64,000 bases of DNA from Phenylobacterium immobile (ATCC 35973) (GTDB lineage: Bacteria > Pseudomonadota > Alphaproteobacteria > Caulobacterales > Caulobacteraceae): positions 1,550,001 through 1,614,000 of the forward strand of contig NZ_CVJQ01000001.1 of the NCBI RefSeq assembly GCF_001375595.1. The letters are read 5' to 3'. Below, one piece after another: positions 1-7,214 of this stretch (positions within the stretch are counted from its first letter, which is position 1; the number at the start of each line of letters is the position of its first letter). A program made the position numbers and the translations under genes. Under the pieces are notes generated by a model. It did not search any database. It was not told the origin of the DNA and saw nothing but the letters and a program-made list of their open reading frames with translations.

Positions 1-456
1 GCGGGCCACCCGAACATCTTTCCGAACCTTTGGGTCGCTTTGGGCGCGCACCAGCTGTCGCTGCGTCTGCCGCGGGGGCCGCATCAGACTGAGATCTGGT
101 GGTTCACCTTCACGCCGAAGGACGCAACTCCAGACCGAAAGGCTGCCATAGTCGGCATGGCCAACTCGATCTTTGGCGCCGCGGGCTTGCTCGAGCAGGA
201 CGATGGGGAGAACTGGGATCAGTCCACACGCGCCATGCGGGGGGTCGTCGCGCAGCGCTATCCGCTGAACTTCGCCATGGGGACGGGGGCCACGCCAGTC
301 GCCGTCGCTGGCGGGGTCAGCTACATCGACACGACTATCAATGAACATGCCCAGCTATGGACCTATCGCGCCTGGGCGGAATGGATGGACGCGGACAGTT
401 GGGCCGCGCTCAAACAGACCCATTCTACGGCGCCGGCGGCGGACGCGAGGCCCTAG
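1..456 (+). CDS. Rieske oxygenase alpha subunit RO-1, 3' end only
   Basis: The reading frame is open from base 1 to a TAG stop and gives the last 151 residues of an aromatic-ring-hydroxylating oxygenase large subunit; the start and Rieske domain lie left of the window. Visible family marks are HPNIFPNLW, the IWWFTF strand, and EQDDGENWDQ, which carries the acidic ligand of the mononuclear iron. The C-terminal tail (LWTYRAWAEWMDADSW) matches the other five copies in this array. It is about as similar to RO-2 to RO-6 as they are to each other, so it is a further tandem paralogue. It is probably functional, but completeness cannot be judged here. Confidence 0.9.
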   Translation, partial: AGHPNIFPNLWVALGAHQLSLRLPRGPHQTEIWWFTFTPKDATPDRKAAIVGMANSIFGAAGLLEQDDGENWDQSTRAMRGVVAQRYPLNFAMGTGATPVAVAGGVSYIDTTINEHAQLWTYRAWAEWMDADSWAALKQTHSTAPAADARP

Positions 457-498
457 GTCCCACCTTTGCTGTCGCGGCCTAGCTTGTCGATGGCGGCA

Positions 499-540
499 TT
501 TACAAGCTGACGGTCTTTCGGCATATTCTTGCGCTAGCAA
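499..540 (+). promoter_or_regulatory. Promoter and palindromic operator of RO-2
   Basis: TTTACA (499-504), 17 nt, CATATT (522-527), then the palindrome TTGC-GCTA-GCAA (529-540). The same TTTACA/17 nt/CAnnnT/TTGC-N4-GCAA layout precedes RO-3, RO-4 and RO-5. The palindrome would lie over or just after the transcription start, a usual place for a repressor site. The regulator is unknown. Confidence 0.65.
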
Positions 541-581
541 GGATCGCGCCCTCGACGGCGCGGCCAATGAAGGAGGATCTG

Positions 582-1958
582 ATGCTTTACGAAACCAAGG
601 GCCCGTTCCGCACGATGGTCGACGTCGAGTCGGGCACGGTCGATCGCGGCATCTATGCGGACGAAGGCATCTATCAACTCGAGCTTGAGCGCATCTTCGC
701 CCGCGCGTGGAACTTCATGTGCCACGAGAGCCAGATCAAAAAGCCGGGCGACTTCTTCCTGAGCTTCATCGGCGAAGAATCGGTCATCGCCACGCGGGAC
801 AAGAAGGGCGAGCTTCAGGTTCTGCTGAACAGCTGCCGCCACCGTGGGAACGCCGTCTGCCGGGCAGAAGAGGGCAACGCGCGCTCGTTCCTCTGCACCT
901 ACCACGGCTGGACCTATGGCCTCGACGGCCAGCTGATCGGCGTTCCCGGCTACAAGGATTTCTACCACGAGCAGCTCGACAAGAGCCAATGGGGCCTGGT
1001 GAAGGCCGGCAAGGTCGCTAGCTACAAGGGCTTCGTCTTCGCCACCATGGACCCGGAAGCCCCGGACCTTGAGGAATACCTCGGCGAGGTCGGCCGCATG
1101 GGCATGGACCTACTCGCCGAAAAGGGCGACCTGGAGCTGGTCGGCGGCGTTCAGAAGAACCTGATCGGCTGCAATTGGAAGCTGGCCGTCGACAACCTTT
1201 TCGACTGGTACCACCCGCAAATTTCCCACGCCTCGGCCTTCATGTCAGGCTTCCGGCCCCAGCTCGAGAAGTTGAGCCAAGAAGATCAGGAGCTGGCCAA
1301 GATCGCTGGCATCGGCGGCGGCGGCGCCCGTCAGCTGCAGCGCGCGGTTCTGGGCGCTTACGGCCACGCCATTGGCGGCCCGCGTCTGACCAAGATCGAA
1401 CGCGACGCCCGCGCCAAGCTCGGCGACAAGATCGAGATCCTGAACAACGATCGGTTCCGGGAACTGCCGCAAGCCCAGCAGGTCCTGGGCGAGGTCGGCA
1501 TCGACACTGCCGGCCACCCCAATATCTTCCCGAATCTCTGGATGACCGGTTTCCAGCTGTCATTGCGCCTGCCACGCGGCCCCAGCCAGTGCGAGATTTG
1601 GTGGTTCACCTTCGTGCCGAAGGAGGCTTCGGAAGAGCGCAAGAAGGTCATCGTCCATGGCGCGAACCACGTGTTCGGCGCGGCGGGTCTGTTGGAGCAG
1701 GACGATGGTGAAAACTGGGACCAATCCACGCGCGCAATGCGCGGCGTGGTCGCCAGCCGTTACCCGTTGAACTTCCAGATGGGTCTCGGCCAGACTCCGG
1801 TCAGCGTCAACGAGGGCGTGGCCTACATCGACACCAATATCAACGAGCATCCCCAACTGTGGACGTATCGTGCCTGGGCGGAGTGGATGGACGCCGAAAG
1901 CTGGGCTCAGCTGAAGCAGAACCACTCGGCGGCGCCTAAGGTTGGCGACCTCATTTAA
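582..1958 (+). CDS. Rieske oxygenase alpha subunit RO-2
   Basis: Terminal oxygenase large subunit of 458 aa that would insert O2 into an aromatic or heteroaromatic ring using electrons from a ferredoxin; the substrate is unknown. The Rieske 2Fe-2S ligands are C85, H87, C105 and H108. The mononuclear iron site is H211 and H216 in HPQISH plus D374 or D375 of EQDDGENW, and D208 is the inter-subunit electron-bridge Asp. An in-frame ATG exists at 567, but AAGGAGGA at 570-577 is a ribosome site for the ATG at 582, and all paralogues start with MLYE or MLHE. It is unusual in having DWYHP where the other copies have DFYHP next to the iron ligand. It ends in a strong terminator, so it is probably monocistronic. 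Confidence 0.93.
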   Translation: MLYETKGPFRTMVDVESGTVDRGIYADEGIYQLELERIFARAWNFMCHESQIKKPGDFFLSFIGEESVIATRDKKGELQVLLNSCRHRGNAVCRAEEGNARSFLCTYHGWTYGLDGQLIGVPGYKDFYHEQLDKSQWGLVKAGKVASYKGFVFATMDPEAPDLEEYLGEVGRMGMDLLAEKGDLELVGGVQKNLIGCNWKLAVDNLFDWYHPQISHASAFMSGFRPQLEKLSQEDQELAKIAGIGGGGARQLQRAVLGAYGHAIGGPRLTKIERDARAKLGDKIEILNNDRFRELPQAQQVLGEVGIDTAGHPNIFPNLWMTGFQLSLRLPRGPSQCEIWWFTFVPKEASEERKKVIVHGANHVFGAAGLLEQDDGENWDQSTRAMRGVVASRYPLNFQMGLGQTPVSVNEGVAYIDTNINEHPQLWTYRAWAEWMDAESWAQLKQNHSAAPKVGDLI

Positions 1959-1980
1959 GTCTATCGTTCGCCGATATCGA

Positions 1981-2013
1981 AAGCCTCCGTCGCTGCCGCG
2001 TCGGAGGCTTTTT
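1981..2013 (+). terminator. Rho-independent terminator after RO-2
   Basis: Arms AAGCCTCCG (1981-1989) and CGGAGGCTT (2002-2010) are perfect complements and run into five T residues. It lies 23 bp after the RO-2 stop and separates RO-2 from RO-3. Confidence 0.9.
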
Positions 2014-2047
2014 CGTTTGGCGACCTAATTAAATTTTGACGCCGTTG

Positions 2048-2088
2048 TTTACAATTTTGAGCGAGCGGATCAGTCTTTGCGTCGGCAA
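2048..2088 (+). promoter_or_regulatory. Promoter and palindromic operator of RO-3
   Basis: TTTACA (2048-2053), 17 nt, CAGTCT (2071-2076), then TTGC-GTCG-GCAA (2077-2088) directly after the -10 hexamer. The arrangement is the same as in front of RO-2, RO-4 and RO-5, while the loop bases differ. Confidence 0.62.
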
Positions 2089-2131
2089 GGATCGCGGCAC
2101 AAGCGACCGGCCTTAGCAATGGGAGGTAGCA

Positions 2132-3520
2132 ATGCTCTACGAGACGAGAGGACCGTTTCGCAGCTTGGTCGACGCTAAGGCCGGCGCCGTCGACCGTTCG
2201 ATCTATGCCGACGACGACATTTATCAGCTGGAGCTGGAGCGGATCTTCGCCCGCGCGTGGAATTTCATGTGCCACGAGAGCCAGATCCCGAAGGCGGGCG
2301 ACTTCTTCCTGAGCTTCATCGGCGAAGAGTCGGTGATCGCGACGCGCGACAAGAAGGGCGAGCTTCAGGTCCTGTTGAACTCGTGCCGGCACCGCGGCAA
2401 CGCGGTCTGCCGGGCCGAGAGCGGCAACGCCCGCTCGTTCCTGTGCACCTATCACGGTTGGACCTATGGCCTCGACGGATCGCTGATCGGCGTCCCCGGC
2501 TACAAGGATTTCTACCACGAGCAGCTGGACAAGTCGCAGTGGGGCCTGGTGAAGGCTGGCAAGGTGGCCAGCTACAAGGGTTTCGTCTTCGCCACCATGG
2601 ATCCGGAAGCCCCGGACCTCGAGGAATACCTCGGGGAAGTCGGCCGCATGGGCATCGACCTGATCGCCGAGCGCGGCAAGGACCTCGTGGCCGTCGAAGG
2701 CGTCCAGAAGTCGATCATCGGCTGCAACTGGAAGTTGGCCGTCGATAACCTGTTCGACTTCTACCATCCGCAGATCAGCCACGCTTCGGCGACGATGTCG
2801 GGCTTCCGCAAGCAGGTGGACAAGTTGAACGCAGAAGAACGCGAACTGGCCGCCAAGGCCGGCATCGCCGGCGGCAGCGGCGTCGGTCGTCCGCACCGCG
2901 TCGTGTTTGGCGCCTATGGCCACTGCGTCGGCGGTCCAAGACTGACCCCGGAGATCCGAGCGATCCGCACCCAATTGGCCGACAAGATAGATAGCCTGAT
3001 CGACGACGATTTCCGCGACTGGCCGCAGGCGCAGGAGGCTCTGGGCGAGGTCGGCATCGACACTTCAGGCCACCCGAACATCTTCCCGAATCTTTGGGTC
3101 GCCTCGCAGGGCAGTCAACTCAGCCTGCGTCTTCCCAAGGGGCCAGGGCGGACGGAGATCTGGTGGTTCACCTTCATCGACAAGGCGGCGACGGAGAAAC
3201 GCCAGAAGGACCGGGTCGAGCGGGGTAACCATGTGTTCGGCGCCGCCGGCCTGCTTGAGCAGGACGATGGTGAAAATTGGGATCAATCGACCCGCGCCAT
3301 GCGCGGCGTCATCGCTCGTCGCTATCCTCTGAACTTCGCCATGGGCTCGGGCCATGATGAGGTGAAGGTCGCCTCGAACACCGCCTATGTGGATGGCCCC
3401 ATCAACGAACACGCTCAGCTATGGACTTACCGTTCCTGGGCCGACTGGATGGACGCCGACAGCTGGGCGGCTCTTAAGCAGAACCACACGGTCCCGCCCG
3501 AGGCCGGCGCCCGACCCTAG
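2132..3520 (+). CDS. Rieske oxygenase alpha subunit RO-3
   Basis: Full-length 462-aa oxygenase large subunit. The Rieske ligands are C85, H87, C105 and H108; the bridge Asp is D209; the iron ligands are H212 and H217 in HPQISH plus the Asp of EQDDGENW. GGGAGG eight bases upstream fixes the ATG at 2132. It is very close to RO-2 and RO-4 in the first 210 residues but differs at residues 225-300 (SGVGRPHRVVFGAYGHCVGG) and after HPNIFPNLW, where VASQGSQ replaces MTGFQ. This makes the chain a few residues longer near the likely substrate pocket. It has its own promoter and a following hairpin, so it is probably transcribed alone. Confidence 0.93.
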   Translation: MLYETRGPFRSLVDAKAGAVDRSIYADDDIYQLELERIFARAWNFMCHESQIPKAGDFFLSFIGEESVIATRDKKGELQVLLNSCRHRGNAVCRAESGNARSFLCTYHGWTYGLDGSLIGVPGYKDFYHEQLDKSQWGLVKAGKVASYKGFVFATMDPEAPDLEEYLGEVGRMGIDLIAERGKDLVAVEGVQKSIIGCNWKLAVDNLFDFYHPQISHASATMSGFRKQVDKLNAEERELAAKAGIAGGSGVGRPHRVVFGAYGHCVGGPRLTPEIRAIRTQLADKIDSLIDDDFRDWPQAQEALGEVGIDTSGHPNIFPNLWVASQGSQLSLRLPKGPGRTEIWWFTFIDKAATEKRQKDRVERGNHVFGAAGLLEQDDGENWDQSTRAMRGVIARRYPLNFAMGSGHDEVKVASNTAYVDGPINEHAQLWTYRSWADWMDADSWAALKQNHTVPPEAGARP

Positions 3521-3540
3521 CCAGTTCCGTTAGACCGTGA

Positions 3541-3565
3541 GGCGGCGCCCGATTGCGGCGCCGCC
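3541..3565 (+). terminator. Hairpin after RO-3
   Basis: Perfect 9-bp arms GGCGGCGCC (3541-3549) and GGCGCCGCC (3557-3565) with a 7-nt loop lie 20 bp after the RO-3 stop. No clear T run follows, so termination may be weak or factor-assisted. Confidence 0.6.
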
Positions 3566-3627
3566 GGATCAATCCCTATGATTTTGGGCCAAATAGGTTG
3601 AGCGTTGGCCGAAAACTGACGTCGACG

Positions 3628-3669
3628 TTTACAAATCATAGGTCCCGGCCCAACTTTTTGCCCGAGCAA
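3628..3669 (+). promoter_or_regulatory. Promoter and palindromic operator of RO-4
   Basis: TTTACA (3628-3633), 17 nt, CAACTT (3651-3656), one base, then TTGC-CCGA-GCAA (3658-3669). It follows the same plan as the sites in front of RO-2, RO-3 and RO-5. Confidence 0.65.
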
Positions 3670-3712
3670 GGGACGCGGCGACAAGCGTCCACGGTCAAAC
3701 TGGAGGACGCAA

Positions 3713-5089
3713 ATGCTTCACGAAATCCGGGGGCCGTTCCGCAGCCTCGTCGATGTCAAGACCGGCCTGGTCGATCGTTCGATCTATGCTGACGAGGGCA
3801 TTTACCAGCTTGAGTTGGAACGCATCTTCGCCCGAGCGTGGAACTTTATGTGCCACGAAAGCATGATCCCGAAGGCGGGCGACTTCTTCCTGAGCTTCAT
3901 CGGCGAAGAGAGCGTGATCGCAACCCGCGACAAGAAGGGTGAGCTTCAGGTTCTGCTGAACAGCTGCCGCCACCGCGGCAATGCGGTCTGCCGCGCGGAA
4001 GAGGGCAACGCCCGGTCCTTCCTTTGCACCTATCACGGCTGGACCTACGGTCTCGACGGCCAGCTGATCGGCGTCCCCGGCTACAAGGACTTCTACCACG
4101 AGCAGCTCGACAAGAGCCAATGGGGCCTCGTCCGCGCCGGGAAGGTCGCCTCCTACAAGGGCTTCGTCTTCGCGACCATGGACCCGGAAGCGCCGGATCT
4201 TGAAGAGTTCCTCGGCGAAGTCGGCCGCATGGGCCTCGATCTGATCGCCGAGAAGGGCGAGGAGATGGTGGCGGTCAAGGGCGTCCAAAAGAGCGTCATC
4301 GGCTGCAATTGGAAGCTCGCCGTCGACAACCTGTTCGACTTCTACCACCCGCAGATCAGCCACGCCTCAGCCACCATGTCGGGCTTCCGCAAGCAGCTGA
4401 ACAAGCTGACGACGGAAGAGATGGACATGGCCGCCAAAGCCGGTGTGCTGGGCGGGGGTCTGCGTCCCCACCACCGTGTTTCCATGGGCAAGTACGGCCA
4501 CGCCGTCGGCGGCCCGCGCATCACCGAAGAGATGCTGGAGGCCCGGGCGATCCTTGGCGACAAGCTGGATGGCCTGGTGCAGGACCAGTTCCGTGATCGC
4601 CCGCAGGCGCAGGAAGCGCTCGGCGAGGTCGGCTTGAAGCAGGGCGGCCACCCTAACATCTTCCCGAACCTCTGGATGACCGGCTACCAGCTCTCGCTGC
4701 GTCTGCCCAAGGGCCCGAGCGCGACGGAAATCTGGTGGTTCACCTTTGTCCCGAAGGAGGAAACCGAAGAGCGGAAGGCCGAGATCATCGAGCGCGCCAA
4801 CCATGTCTTCGGCGCGGCCGGCCTGCTCGAACAGGACGACGGTGAGAACTGGGACCAATCGACCCGCGCCATGAAGGGCGTGGTCGCCCAACGCTATCCG
4901 CTGAACTTCGGCATGGGCGTGGGTCTGGCCCCCGTGCAGCGGGTGGCGGGCGTCTCCTACGTCGACACCAACGTCAACGAACACGCCCAACTCTGGACCT
5001 ATCAAGCCTGGTCGGAGTGGATGGACGCCGAAAGCTGGGCGCAGCTGGGGCAGATCGCGACCTCGGCGCCCCTCGACGGCGTTCGGTAA
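3713..5089 (+). CDS. Rieske oxygenase alpha subunit RO-4
   Basis: Full-length 458-aa oxygenase large subunit starting MLHEIRGPF, with CTGGAGG nine bases before the ATG. The Rieske ligands are C85, H87, C105 and H108; D209, H212 and H217 form the bridge and iron site with the Asp of EQDDGENW. The variable block (about 225-300) and the tail (GQIATSAPLDGVR) differ from its neighbours, while the Rieske domain is nearly identical. This suggests the same ferredoxin partner but another substrate or regioselectivity (inference). It has its own promoter upstream and a terminator downstream. Confidence 0.93.
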   Translation: MLHEIRGPFRSLVDVKTGLVDRSIYADEGIYQLELERIFARAWNFMCHESMIPKAGDFFLSFIGEESVIATRDKKGELQVLLNSCRHRGNAVCRAEEGNARSFLCTYHGWTYGLDGQLIGVPGYKDFYHEQLDKSQWGLVRAGKVASYKGFVFATMDPEAPDLEEFLGEVGRMGLDLIAEKGEEMVAVKGVQKSVIGCNWKLAVDNLFDFYHPQISHASATMSGFRKQLNKLTTEEMDMAAKAGVLGGGLRPHHRVSMGKYGHAVGGPRITEEMLEARAILGDKLDGLVQDQFRDRPQAQEALGEVGLKQGGHPNIFPNLWMTGYQLSLRLPKGPSATEIWWFTFVPKEETEERKAEIIERANHVFGAAGLLEQDDGENWDQSTRAMKGVVAQRYPLNFGMGVGLAPVQRVAGVSYVDTNVNEHAQLWTYQAWSEWMDAESWAQLGQIATSAPLDGVR

Positions 5090-5111
5090 GGACCGCGAGC
5101 AAGCACTCAGG

Positions 5112-5142
5112 AACGCCTGGTCGCTCAGCGGCCGGGCGTTTT
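5112..5142 (+). terminator. Rho-independent terminator after RO-4
   Basis: AACGCCTGG (5112-5120) pairs with CCGGGCGTT (5132-5140) with one G-U pair, followed by TT. It lies 22 bp after the RO-4 stop. Confidence 0.75.
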
Positions 5143-5171
5143 GATTCCGGCGGCGAAATTAACTGACGGCG

Positions 5172-5214
5172 TTTACAAAAGTGGCCGACGAGGCCAATCT
5201 ACTTGCTAAAGCAA
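5172..5214 (+). promoter_or_regulatory. Promoter and palindromic operator of RO-5
   Basis: TTTACA (5172-5177), 17 nt, CAATCT (5195-5200), two bases, then TTGC-TAAA-GCAA (5203-5214). The promoter still looks intact although the gene behind it is split by the transposon, which fits a recent insertion. Confidence 0.65.
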
Positions 5215-5257
5215 GGGTCGCGAAATGAGGCGGCCGCAGAACTTGGAGGATGTCCGA

Positions 5258-5638
5258 ATGCTTTATGAAACCCAAGGGCCCTTTCGCAGTCTGGTGGATG
5301 TTCAGGCCGGGACGGTCGATCGCTCGATCTATGCGGACGAAGCCATCTATCAACTTGAGCTCGAGCGGATCTTCGCCCGCGCCTGGAATTTCATGTGCCA
5401 TGAGACGCAGATTCCGAAGGCCGGCGACTTCTTCCTGAGCTTCATCGGTGAAGAGAGCGTCATCGCCACCCGCGACAAGAAGGGTGAGCTGCAGGTCCTG
5501 CTGAACAGCTGCCGCCACCGTGGCAATGCGGTGTGCCGGGCGGAAGAGGGCAACGCCCGGTCCTTCCTCTGCACCTACCACGGCTGGACCTACGGCCTCG
5601 ACGGCCAGTTGATCGGCGTGCCCGGCTACAAGGGGTGA
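5258..5638 (+). pseudogene. RO-5 5' fragment, cut by Tn3-family element
   Basis: First part of a Rieske oxygenase gene. It starts at the ATG at 5258 behind TTGGAGGA (the earlier in-frame ATG at 5225 has no ribosome site). It encodes the whole Rieske domain (C85, H87, C105, H108) up to GVPGYKG and then meets a TGA supplied by the transposon end. Removing the transposon and one TACAA copy joins 5258-5631 to 10235-11240, giving a continuous 459-aa frame that reads GYKDFYHE exactly like its paralogues. The gene was therefore intact before insertion. The fragment could encode about 126 residues of an isolated Rieske domain. Confidence 0.93.
5627..5631. repeat. Target-site duplication, left copy (TACAA)
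   Basis: TACAA immediately before the left transposon end; it matches 10230-10234. In the uninterrupted gene it is part of the Tyr-Lys codons of GYKD. Confidence 0.93.
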
Positions 5639-5676
5639 CTACACGAAAGTGACGTATCTGCACGCTAAGGGCGAAC
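5632..5676 (+). repeat. Left terminal inverted repeat of the transposon
   Basis: A 45-bp end beginning GGGGTGACTACACG. It matches the reverse complement of 10185-10229 at 43 of 45 positions; the two mismatches are near position 34-35 of the repeat. Confidence 0.95.
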
Positions 5677-5741
5677 AAATCCGGTACGATGCCAGCAGAT
5701 GCTATTCGCAGGCTTTCCTGCCCCTTTTATGTGGTGCCGCC

Positions 5742-6527
5742 CTACGGGCGCCGATATGGGAGGGCGGCAATCCGATTGACCAACGATCGAGGTAGAACCC
5801 TGCTCGCCAAATATGTGAGCTGGTTGCCCATCCCCGGTATGGCGAAGGATTGCCGATAAACCAGAGCGTGGACTGCATGGGCCGCGCACCGGTCAACGTC
5901 CATCAAACCCAACCTCCCCCACTTCAAATCGCTGAGGGCAGCCATGTCTGTGTCGATTCCACCGGGTGCAAAAGATCCAACACTCACTCCCGTCCCGGCA
6001 AGCTCCACGGAAAGCGCTCGCATGAGGGTGCTCACATAGGCTTTCGACGCGCCGTAGACCGCTTGGAAGGGCACGGATGTTTCGCCCGCCAGGCTCGACA
6101 CGGCGATTACTGAGGATTCAAACGGCTGCTCCCTGAAAATCGCAATCAGGCGAGCCAGCAAATCCGTGAAACCGAGTATGTTTGTTTCAATTACCTCGGC
6201 ATAAGTGTCGGCACGGCCTGCATCAAATGAACCAACGCTCGTCATTCCGGCAACCAACAAAGCGGCTGTTACTTGCAATTCTGCAACCTTAGCCGCGATT
6301 TTCTCCCTGCCCTCGATTTCACGTTGATCAGCCACTATAATCTCGCACGGCACATTGAACCGCTCGTCAATTTCGGTCTGTAGCTCCCGCAAGTTGTCGA
6401 GCCTTCGTCCAACAATCAGGGGCTTGGCCTGGTACGATGCCGCCAAGCGGAGGGCGGACGCTCTGCCCAAACCGGTCGAAGCCCCTGTGACCAGCACCCA
6501 CGAGTTCTTGATCGCCAGCGGTTTCAC
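5742..6527 (-). CDS. Short-chain dehydrogenase, transposon passenger
   Basis: A 261-aa NAD(P)-dependent oxidoreductase of the classical SDR fold. It has the cofactor loop TGASTGLG (residues 14-21), the Asn of ETNILG (116), catalytic S145 in VSSLAG, and Y158-x3-K162 in YGASK. The substrate is unknown. It starts with GTG at 6527, overlapping the tnpR TGA by GTGA, so it should be translated by coupling to tnpR and share the tnpR promoter. It lies between tnpR and the left inverted repeat, the usual place for Tn3-family cargo. It is not a known resistance gene; a metabolic or detoxifying role is only a guess. Confidence 0.85.
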   Translation of the reverse strand: MKPLAIKNSWVLVTGASTGLGRASALRLAASYQAKPLIVGRRLDNLRELQTEIDERFNVPCEIIVADQREIEGREKIAAKVAELQVTAALLVAGMTSVGSFDAGRADTYAEVIETNILGFTDLLARLIAIFREQPFESSVIAVSSLAGETSVPFQAVYGASKAYVSTLMRALSVELAGTGVSVGSFAPGGIDTDMAALSDLKWGRLGLMDVDRCAAHAVHALVYRQSFAIPGMGNQLTYLASRVLPRSLVNRIAALPYRRP

Positions 6528-7075
6528 GCGTTTTCCAGAGCCTTGTATAGGGCGGTTTTGCCGATCTTGAGCCGGGCCGCCGCCTCACGAACAGTGAGGC
6601 CCGCTGCGATATGCGCCCGCGCTTTACGTAGTTTGTCGGGGGTAACGACAGGCCGGCGACCACCCTTGTTGCCCCGCTCGCGTGCGGCCTTGAGGCCGGC
6701 ATGAGTGCGTTCACGGATCAGGTCACGCTCGAATTGGGCCAGCGAGCCGAAGATGTTGAACACCAGCATGCCGCCCGAAGTGGTGGTGTCGATATTCTCG
6801 GTGAGTGAGCGGAACCCGATGCCGCGCGCCGCAAGCTCGCCGACCTTCTCGATCAGGTGGCTCATCGAGCGGCCGAGGCGGTCGAGTTTCCAGACCACCA
6901 GCGTGTCGCCGGGGCGCAAATAGGCGAGCGCTTCGGTTAGGCCAGGCCGATCGGCTTTTGCCCCGGATGCGTGATCGTCGAATATACGGTCGCACCCGGC
7001 AGTGTTCAGCGCGTCAAGCTGGAGCGACAGCTTCTGGTCTGCGGTCGAGACGCGCGCATAGCCGATCAGCGCCAC
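6524..7075 (-). CDS. tnpR: Tn3-family resolvase (serine recombinase)
   Basis: Site-specific serine recombinase that resolves transposition cointegrates at res. Starting from the GTG at 7075 gives MALIGYARVSTADQ, 183 aa, with catalytic Ser10 and a size matching Tn3 resolvase. A longer frame reaches back to 7156 but would run into res. The catalytic domain includes YLRPGDTLVVWKLDRLGRS, and the C-terminal helix-turn-helix is RKARAHIAAGLTVREAAARL. Its stop overlaps the GTG of the SDR passenger. Resolvases of this type usually repress both tnpA and themselves by binding res. Confidence 0.93.
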   Translation of the reverse strand: MALIGYARVSTADQKLSLQLDALNTAGCDRIFDDHASGAKADRPGLTEALAYLRPGDTLVVWKLDRLGRSMSHLIEKVGELAARGIGFRSLTENIDTTTSGGMLVFNIFGSLAQFERDLIRERTHAGLKAARERGNKGGRRPVVTPDKLRKARAHIAAGLTVREAAARLKIGKTALYKALENA

Positions 7076-7214
7076 ATGATGCCCGATCCTGTCCGTTTTC
7101 CCGTCATTATGCGATCTTGTCCGAATCGCCGTTACAGGTCCAGAGTTAACGGACATATTCCTGTTGGCCGCCAGAGGACCGTCTGACGGACACGCAAAGC
7201 GAAGGAGATGATGC
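7076..7214. promoter_or_regulatory. Putative res site and divergent tnpA/tnpR promoter region
   Basis: A 139-bp gap between divergent tnpR and tnpA contains four copies of the resolvase-type hexamer: TGTCCG at 7090-7095 and 7118-7123, and its complement CGGACA at 7150-7155 and 7187-7192. Position, size and the TGTC core fit a Tn3-type res with several resolvase subsites. The boundaries of the individual subsites are inferred. Confidence 0.7.

Noticed and set aside
1961..2974. Long minus-strand open frames across the oxygenase genes (also 11297-12898 and 10209-11207)
   Set aside because: They are antisense shadows of GC-rich coding sequence, with Ala/Val/Asp/Arg-rich unlikely proteins and no ribosome sites.
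7076..7156. Longer N-terminus for tnpR starting at 7156
   Set aside because: The extra 27 residues have no similarity to resolvases and would overlap the res hexamers; the GTG at 7075 puts Ser10 in the standard position.
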